Of a stretch of DNA of 64,000 nucleotides, positions 60,026 through 64,000 are shown piece by piece. The notes under the pieces were generated by a model that did not search any database, was not told where the DNA came from, and saw nothing but the letters and a program-made list of their open reading frames with translations. Both the position numbers and the translations under genes were made by a program. Where the stretch lies: positions 30,900 to 94,899 of the forward strand of contig NZ_JAJATW010000012.1 in NCBI RefSeq assembly GCF_020532605.1, read 5' to 3'. Source of the DNA: Marinomonas algarum. Its GTDB lineage: Bacteria > Pseudomonadota > Gammaproteobacteria > Pseudomonadales > Marinomonadaceae. Numbering within the stretch: position 1 is the stretch's first letter; each line of letters opens with the position of its first letter.

Positions 60026-60931
60026 TTACTGCAGAATGATCAGCGACGCACCAACTACCACTAAGGTTGCACCAATCCACGCCCCTAAAGCAGGCCGTTG
60101 TTTCGTCGTGATCCATAGACCGGGCAAAAGTAAAACGGGCACCACAGCAGATAAGGTTGTCACGATGCCAACATTTGCATTCCCTACCCCCCACACCAAA
60201 ACACTCATCCCAATGACCATACCAATGGTCGCTAAGACAATCATGCCAGCGCCATCACGCCAAGTTAACTGAGCAAAGGGGACGGCATCGGTTGGTTGTT
60301 TATGTCGATAAAACAACATGTAAGCTGCCATTAAGGCAACAGCGCCCGTTCCCACACGCAAAGCAGAAACAGCAACCGGATCGGCGCCATCCAACAAAGC
60401 AGGTTTACTGAGCAACGCGCCACTGGCTTGACCTAGAGCGGCGCCGAGTGCAAATAAAACCCCTGTACTTAACTTGCCTTTCGTTTGCTCCCAAGCATGG
60501 GTATTCCCTCGTTTTCCAAACAGAATGGCAATAACAACGCCTAATAACACCACACTACAGGCAAATAGCTGCTCGAGTGTCAGTTGTTCATCAAGAAACA
60601 TCCAGCTCAACACAATCGACATAGGCGCGTTCGTAGCAAACAGCACACCCGTACGGCGTGGCCCAAGCCGATGCACAGCTGTAAATAACAGCGTATCACC
60701 GATGAAGATACCCAATAATCCAGACAACATCACGATGTCAGCGTGTTGCCATAATGCAGTATTAAAGCGTTGAGTCATCACGCTAATAAGCAGTAATAGC
60801 GTACTCGCAATAACAATGCGCAGCGTATTGAAACGCATGGTGCCAAAACGCTGTATCAGCCCCGGTGCCATTAAGCTTGAAATCGTCCAACACAACGCAG
60901 CAACTAACCCTGACAATTCAGCAAACGGCAT
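60026..60931 (-). CDS. EamA-family permease
   Basis: A 301-residue protein has ten hydrophobic segments arranged as two EamA repeats (one around SMVLSWMFLDEQLTLEQLFA, the other around GIVTTLSAVVPVLLLPGLWI). This is the drug/metabolite transporter superfamily. The substrate is not evident. It stands alone between ettA and the divergent nrdR gene. Confidence 0.88.
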   Translation of the reverse strand: MPFAELSGLVAALCWTISSLMAPGLIQRFGTMRFNTLRIVIASTLLLLISVMTQRFNTALWQHADIVMLSGLLGIFIGDTLLFTAVHRLGPRRTGVLFATNAPMSIVLSWMFLDEQLTLEQLFACSVVLLGVVIAILFGKRGNTHAWEQTKGKLSTGVLFALGAALGQASGALLSKPALLDGADPVAVSALRVGTGAVALMAAYMLFYRHKQPTDAVPFAQLTWRDGAGMIVLATIGMVIGMSVLVWGVGNANVGIVTTLSAVVPVLLLPGLWITTKQRPALGAWIGATLVVVGASLIILQ

Positions 60932-61054
60932 AGCGATCCTTATTGCCCTCTTAGGCTCTGTAGCTATATGACAGAGGGATTGGTATGATTTGAGACGAAA
61001 AATATCGCCTTATTCGAGGCATTCTTACACCAAATTAGCCATATTGGAAGCACC

Positions 61055-61558
61055 ATGCGATGCCCTTTTTGCGGAACTCAAGATACTAAAGTAGTCGATT
61101 CTCGGCTGGTTTCAGAAGGCGCTCAAGTACGCCGTCGTCGTACTTGTAACCAATGCCAAGAACGCTTTACCACCTTCGAAGTCGCTGAATTGCAGATGCC
61201 CAAACTGATCAAAAGCGATGGTAGCCGAGAAGCCTTTGACGACGACAAGCTTCGAAGAGGCATTATTAAGGCCATTGAAAAGCGCCCTGTTAGTATCGAA
61301 GCAATCGAAACCGCCATCACCCGAATCAAAGAAAAAATGCAAGCAACCGGTGAACGGGAACTTCCTTCTCGATGGACAGGCGAAGCAGTGATGGAAGAGT
61401 TACAACGTCTTGATCAAGTCGCTTATGTACGTTTTGCTTCTGTTTATCGAAGCTTCAAAGACATTAGCGAATTCCGCGATGCGCTCGATCACCTAGAAAA
61501 CCACTGCGCTGATAACAACGCCTCACTCTCAGATGCAACAAAAGAAGACAAATTATGA
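61055..61558 (+). CDS. nrdR: Transcriptional repressor NrdR
   Basis: NrdR represses ribonucleotide reductase genes in response to dATP/ATP. The 167-residue protein has an N-terminal zinc ribbon with C3, C6, C31 and C34 (RCPFCG and CNQC) followed by an ATP-cone domain ([20 protein letters not shown]). It overlaps ribD by 4 bp (ATGA), the usual pairing. Confidence 0.97.
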   Translation: MRCPFCGTQDTKVVDSRLVSEGAQVRRRRTCNQCQERFTTFEVAELQMPKLIKSDGSREAFDDDKLRRGIIKAIEKRPVSIEAIETAITRIKEKMQATGERELPSRWTGEAVMEELQRLDQVAYVRFASVYRSFKDISEFRDALDHLENHCADNNASLSDATKEDKL

Positions 61559-62694
61559 CGCTTTATAACCACGAATATTGGATGGCTAAGGCAATCCAAT
61601 TAGCTCAAAAAGGCCTCTATACCACGCACCCTAATCCTCGCGTCGGCTGCGTTCTCGTCAAAGACCAAAACATCATCGGGCAAGGTTTTCATGCCAAAGC
61701 CGGAGAGGGCCATGCAGAGGTCAATGCGCTTGCAGATGCAAAGCAACAAGATGTTGTCGGTGCAACGGTTTATGTCACTCTAGAGCCTTGTAGTCATCAG
61801 GGGAAAACCCCACCTTGTGCAGACGCACTCATCAAGGCTGGCGTCGCTTGTGTCGTTTACGGCATGCAAGACCCTAACCCAGAAGTATCAGGCCGCGGCC
61901 TAAAAAAAATACAACAGGCGGGTATTGAAGTCATTGGGCCTATTTTAGAAGCCGATTGTGAAGCGCTTAACCCAGGATTTATTAAGCGCATGCGCGAAGG
62001 GCTTCCTTATGTGCGTGTAAAACTTGCTATGAGTCTAGATGGTCGCACCGCAATGGAGTCCGGTGAAAGTCAGTGGATTACTGGACCAGACGCGCGCTTA
62101 GATGTGCAGCGTTTACGCGCCCAAAGCGATGCGATTGTAACCGGTATAGGCTCTGTTCTAGCCGACAATCCCAGCATGACAGTACGTATTGATAACAAAG
62201 ACCAAGACATTGATCCTAAGGAGGTACGCCAACCCCTTCGAGTCATTATGGATACCGCTTTATCAATTGTCCCAGAGGCAAAAATTCTTTATCCAACCAA
62301 ACAAGCTTGGCTATTTAGTGTCGAAGAGGAAGTGGAAGCAGAACATCTGGAAGCACTCAGTAAAAAAGGTGTCACTGTGCGTTTTTCTCCTCGTGGAGAT
62401 GACGGAAGACTCGATTTACTGGACGCAATGGAACAGCTAGCGGACGCCGGAATTAACGAAGTATTATTGGAATCAGGCGCTGAATTGGCGGGTGGCTTTT
62501 TACAGGCTGGATTAATCGATGAAATCATCGTTTATATGGCGCCGAAACTTCTTGGCTCAAGCGCTCGTCCCTTATTCACCCTTCCATTAGAAAGCATGGA
62601 TGAAGCAGTAGAGCTAACACTGAAATCTGTTCGTCAGGTTGGGCAAGATGTCCGTTTAATATACTTACCAACGTACTTAGAAGAAGACAACTGA
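61555..62694 (+). CDS. ribD: Riboflavin biosynthesis protein RibD
   Basis: RibD is the bifunctional pyrimidine deaminase and reductase of riboflavin synthesis. The 379-residue protein has the deaminase zinc site (HAEVNALAD, then [16 protein letters not shown]) and the C-terminal reductase with [20 protein letters not shown] and [20 protein letters not shown]. The genes ribE, ribBA and ribH that often follow before nusB are absent here. Confidence 0.97.
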   Translation: MTLYNHEYWMAKAIQLAQKGLYTTHPNPRVGCVLVKDQNIIGQGFHAKAGEGHAEVNALADAKQQDVVGATVYVTLEPCSHQGKTPPCADALIKAGVACVVYGMQDPNPEVSGRGLKKIQQAGIEVIGPILEADCEALNPGFIKRMREGLPYVRVKLAMSLDGRTAMESGESQWITGPDARLDVQRLRAQSDAIVTGIGSVLADNPSMTVRIDNKDQDIDPKEVRQPLRVIMDTALSIVPEAKILYPTKQAWLFSVEEEVEAEHLEALSKKGVTVRFSPRGDDGRLDLLDAMEQLADAGINEVLLESGAELAGGFLQAGLIDEIIVYMAPKLLGSSARPLFTLPLESMDEAVELTLKSVRQVGQDVRLIYLPTYLEEDN

Positions 62695-62707
62695 TTTTAA
62701 ATAAAAC

Positions 62708-62805
62708 TCTCGACAAAAGGCCGTTATTTCTTACAGCTCTTAGATTTAATAAAAAGACTGTGAGAAATTTCTTTACCAGTGAATATAAAACGTACTTTGT
62801 CGAGA
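62708..62805 (+). other. Nested inverted repeats between ribD and nusB
   Basis: TCTCGACAAA (62708-62717) is perfectly complementary to TTTGTCGAGA (62796-62805). Inside it TTTCTTACAG (62727-62736) pairs with CTGTGAGAAA (62758-62767), with one G-U. The transcript could fold into a two-stage stem of about 20 bp in all. No T-run follows the outer arm. The function is unknown. Confidence 0.5.
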
Positions 62806-62821
62806 AACGTCGAATAAAAAT

Positions 62822-62830
62822 TGCTATACT
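62822..62830 (+). promoter_or_regulatory. Candidate extended -10 promoter of nusB
   Basis: TGCTATACT fits the extended -10 form TGnTATAAT, about 160 bp before nusB. No good -35 is seen, as is usual for extended -10 promoters. It would give nusB a leader of about 150 nt. Confidence 0.5.
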
Positions 62831-62989
62831 CGCCGCCCAAGTGACTACCCTATATTTGTGTTTCTGAACATAAAGCCTCGACTTATAAGAGTGCTTCATT
62901 AAGCCACTTTTTGTACGACGCTTCACATCAGGGACACTTCCAAACAGATGAAACGTAAAGCAACGTTGTCTGGATAATTGAGGCAAAAA

Positions 62990-63496
62990 ATGAGCGAAGT
63001 GGAAACAACTAACGATCAGAACCCAGCATCAAAACGTAAGGAAAAGAAACCTTCACGTTCGCAGATGCGCAGTGCTTCTCGTCGCTTAGCATTACAAGCC
63101 GTTTACCAATGGCAAATGAACCAATCTGCGATTAGCGAAATAGAAACACAATTCGTTATGAACGAAGACCAGGAAATGAGTGTTTGCGATAAGTTGTATT
63201 TTCGCGAATTACTACAGGGTGTCACGGCTAGTGCTAAGAAACTAGACGGTTTATTCGAAGAATTGCTGGATCGCCCTCTTAGTGAATTAGATCCTATTGA
63301 GTTAGCTATTATGCGTATCGGCGCATTTGAGCTGTCTCAGCGTTTAGATGTTCCTTACCGTGTTGCCATTAACGAAAGCGTTGAACTGGCAAAAGGCTTT
63401 GGTGCCACTGAAAGTCATAAATACATTAATGGTATTTTAGACAAACTAGCACAACGCGTACGTCGAGAAGAGATTGCTGCTCGTCGTAATAGCTAA
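62990..63496 (+). CDS. nusB: Transcription antitermination protein NusB
   Basis: NusB with uS10 binds boxA of rRNA transcripts and supports antitermination and rRNA folding. I start at ATG 62990 after GAGG, giving 168 residues beginning MSEVETTNDQ; the frame opens earlier at TTG 62978. The N-terminal basic SRRLALQAVYQWQMNQ and the C-terminal PYRVAINESVELAKGFGATE and KYINGILDKLA are conserved. It is followed by a terminator and a convergent rRNA operon. Confidence 0.96.
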   Translation: MSEVETTNDQNPASKRKEKKPSRSQMRSASRRLALQAVYQWQMNQSAISEIETQFVMNEDQEMSVCDKLYFRELLQGVTASAKKLDGLFEELLDRPLSELDPIELAIMRIGAFELSQRLDVPYRVAINESVELAKGFGATESHKYINGILDKLAQRVRREEIAARRNS

Positions 63497-63514
63497 GTAA
63501 ACAGTGATTTTTTG

Positions 63515-63547
63515 AAGCCTCGACTGCTACAGCACTCGGGGCTTTTT
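63515..63547 (+). terminator. Terminator after nusB
   Basis: AAGCCTCGA and TCGGGGCTT form a 9-bp stem (one G-U), with an inner TGCT/AGCA pairing, followed by Ts. It begins 18 bp after the nusB stop codon. Confidence 0.85.
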
Positions 63548-63583
63548 GAGTATTACAGTGAGGGGTGTGAAGGGTACAAAACG

Positions 63584-63617
63584 AAAAAAGCCCTGACAGC
63601 ATAAGCTATCAGGGCTT
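63584..63617 (-). terminator. rRNA operon terminator
   Basis: On the minus strand AAGCCCTGA and TCAGGGCTT form a perfect 9-bp stem, with an inner TAGC/GCTG pairing, followed by six Ts. It lies just past the 5S gene and ends the rRNA operon. Confidence 0.88.
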
Positions 63618-63628
63618 CTCGTGTTTAA

Positions 63629-63746
63629 AGCTTGACGACGACCTACTCTCACATGGGATCCCCCACACTACCATCGGCGATGGCGCTTTTCACTTCTGAG
63701 TTCGGGATGGGATCAGGTGGTTCAACGCCTCTATGATCGTCAAGCA
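63629..63746 (-). rRNA. rrf: 5S ribosomal RNA
   Basis: About 118 nt on the minus strand match 5S rRNA: the core ACCTGATCCCATCCCGAACT, CAGAAGTGAAAAGCGC, CGATGGTAGTGTGGGG and GAGAGTAGGTCGTCG are present. The ends TGCTTGACGA and TCGTCAAGC pair as helix I. Exact ends may vary by a base or two. Confidence 0.95.
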
Positions 63747-63892
63747 ATTCTGTTTGCGTTTTCACGCGAATAGGATGCTTGATCTTCAACAATTCATTTT
63801 GAAATAACGTGTATCAAGGTTAAACCGATTTCTCATCATTGCTGATGCTTTATCGTAATTCTATGTGTTTTTAAAAACCACTTTGGTGTTAT

Positions 63893-64000
63893 ATGGTCAA
63901 GCCTCACGAGCAATTAGTATTGGTTAGCTCAATGCCTCACAGCACTTACACACCCAACCTATCAACGTCCTAGTCTCGAACGGCTCTTTAGGGGACTTAT
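63893..64000 (-). rRNA. rrl: 23S ribosomal RNA, 3' end (continues beyond the window)
   Basis: The last ~108 nt of 23S rRNA read on the minus strand, with GGACGTTGATAGGTTGGGTG, GTGTAAGTGCTGTGAGGCAT, TGAGCTAACCAATACTAATT and GCTCGTGAGGCTTGACC. The 5' part lies beyond the right edge. The 146-bp spacer to 5S holds no tRNA. Confidence 0.93.

Noticed and set aside
62576..62986. Minus-strand ORF of 136 residues over the ribD-nusB spacer
   Set aside because: It runs through inverted repeats and the ribD end, lacks a ribosome-binding site and resembles no family.
62695..62989. FMN riboswitch before or after ribD
   Set aside because: The conserved FMN aptamer core was not seen; the stems found do not match it.

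Overview
The window looks like chromosomal DNA of a marine gammaproteobacterium of the Oceanospirillales, most like Marinomonas. That guess rests on protein resemblance and on the gene order tRNA-Tyr-Gly-Thr / tRNA-Trp-secE-nusG / rplKAJL-rpoBC / str / S10 / spc followed by coaX and birA. No 16S rRNA is present, so the genus is inferred. I see no insertion sequence, prophage or CRISPR array.

Positions 1-26.7 kb, all on the minus strand, hold the transcription and translation core. In the direction of transcription the order is secE-nusG, rplK-rplA, rplJ-rplL, rpoB-rpoC, rpsL-rpsG-fusA-tuf (str), the S10 operon from rpsJ to rpsQ, and the spc operon from rplN to secY, which runs off the left edge. 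Readable control signals include a tuf terminator followed by a strong S10 promoter, a str promoter, an L10-type leader before rplJ, a hairpin with U-tract between rplL and rpoB, and a likely internal promoter before rpsH. Four tRNA genes (Tyr, Gly, Thr, Trp) lie upstream of secE. The tufB copy found between tRNA-Thr and tRNA-Trp in many relatives is absent.

Positions 27.2-38.5 kb carry housekeeping and envelope genes: a SPOR protein, coaX, birA, an exported alpha/beta hydrolase, a GNAT acetyltransferase, an OpgG/OpgD-family glucan protein, a uracil permease, a DUF3750 lipoprotein, yheV, oligopeptidase A and a gamma-carbonic-anhydrase-like protein.

Positions 38.5-42.0 kb hold the most interesting cluster. 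An ECF sigma factor and a small zinc-binding anti-sigma factor precede a four-gene set: a signal-peptide-bearing four-cysteine peptide (DUF2282, bufferin type), its MNIO/DUF692 modifying enzyme, a DUF2063 partner and a DoxX membrane protein. Together they look like a regulated system for making an exported, post-translationally modified copper-binding peptide.

Positions 42.0-49.9 kb hold a chemoreceptor, a zinc operon (NicO-type permease, zur, znuC, znuB) behind a near-perfect Zur box but with no znuA, then marC-like, lysE-like, DUF1007 and thrB genes. Positions 50.1-64.0 kb hold polA, a REP-like stem-loop, a hipA-hipB-like toxin-antitoxin pair in reversed order with palindromic operators, a second chemoreceptor, a META lipoprotein, a YdjM-like membrane protein, a DUF2256 small protein, ettA, an EamA permease, nrdR-ribD, nusB, and the 3' end of an rRNA operon (5S and the end of 23S, minus strand).
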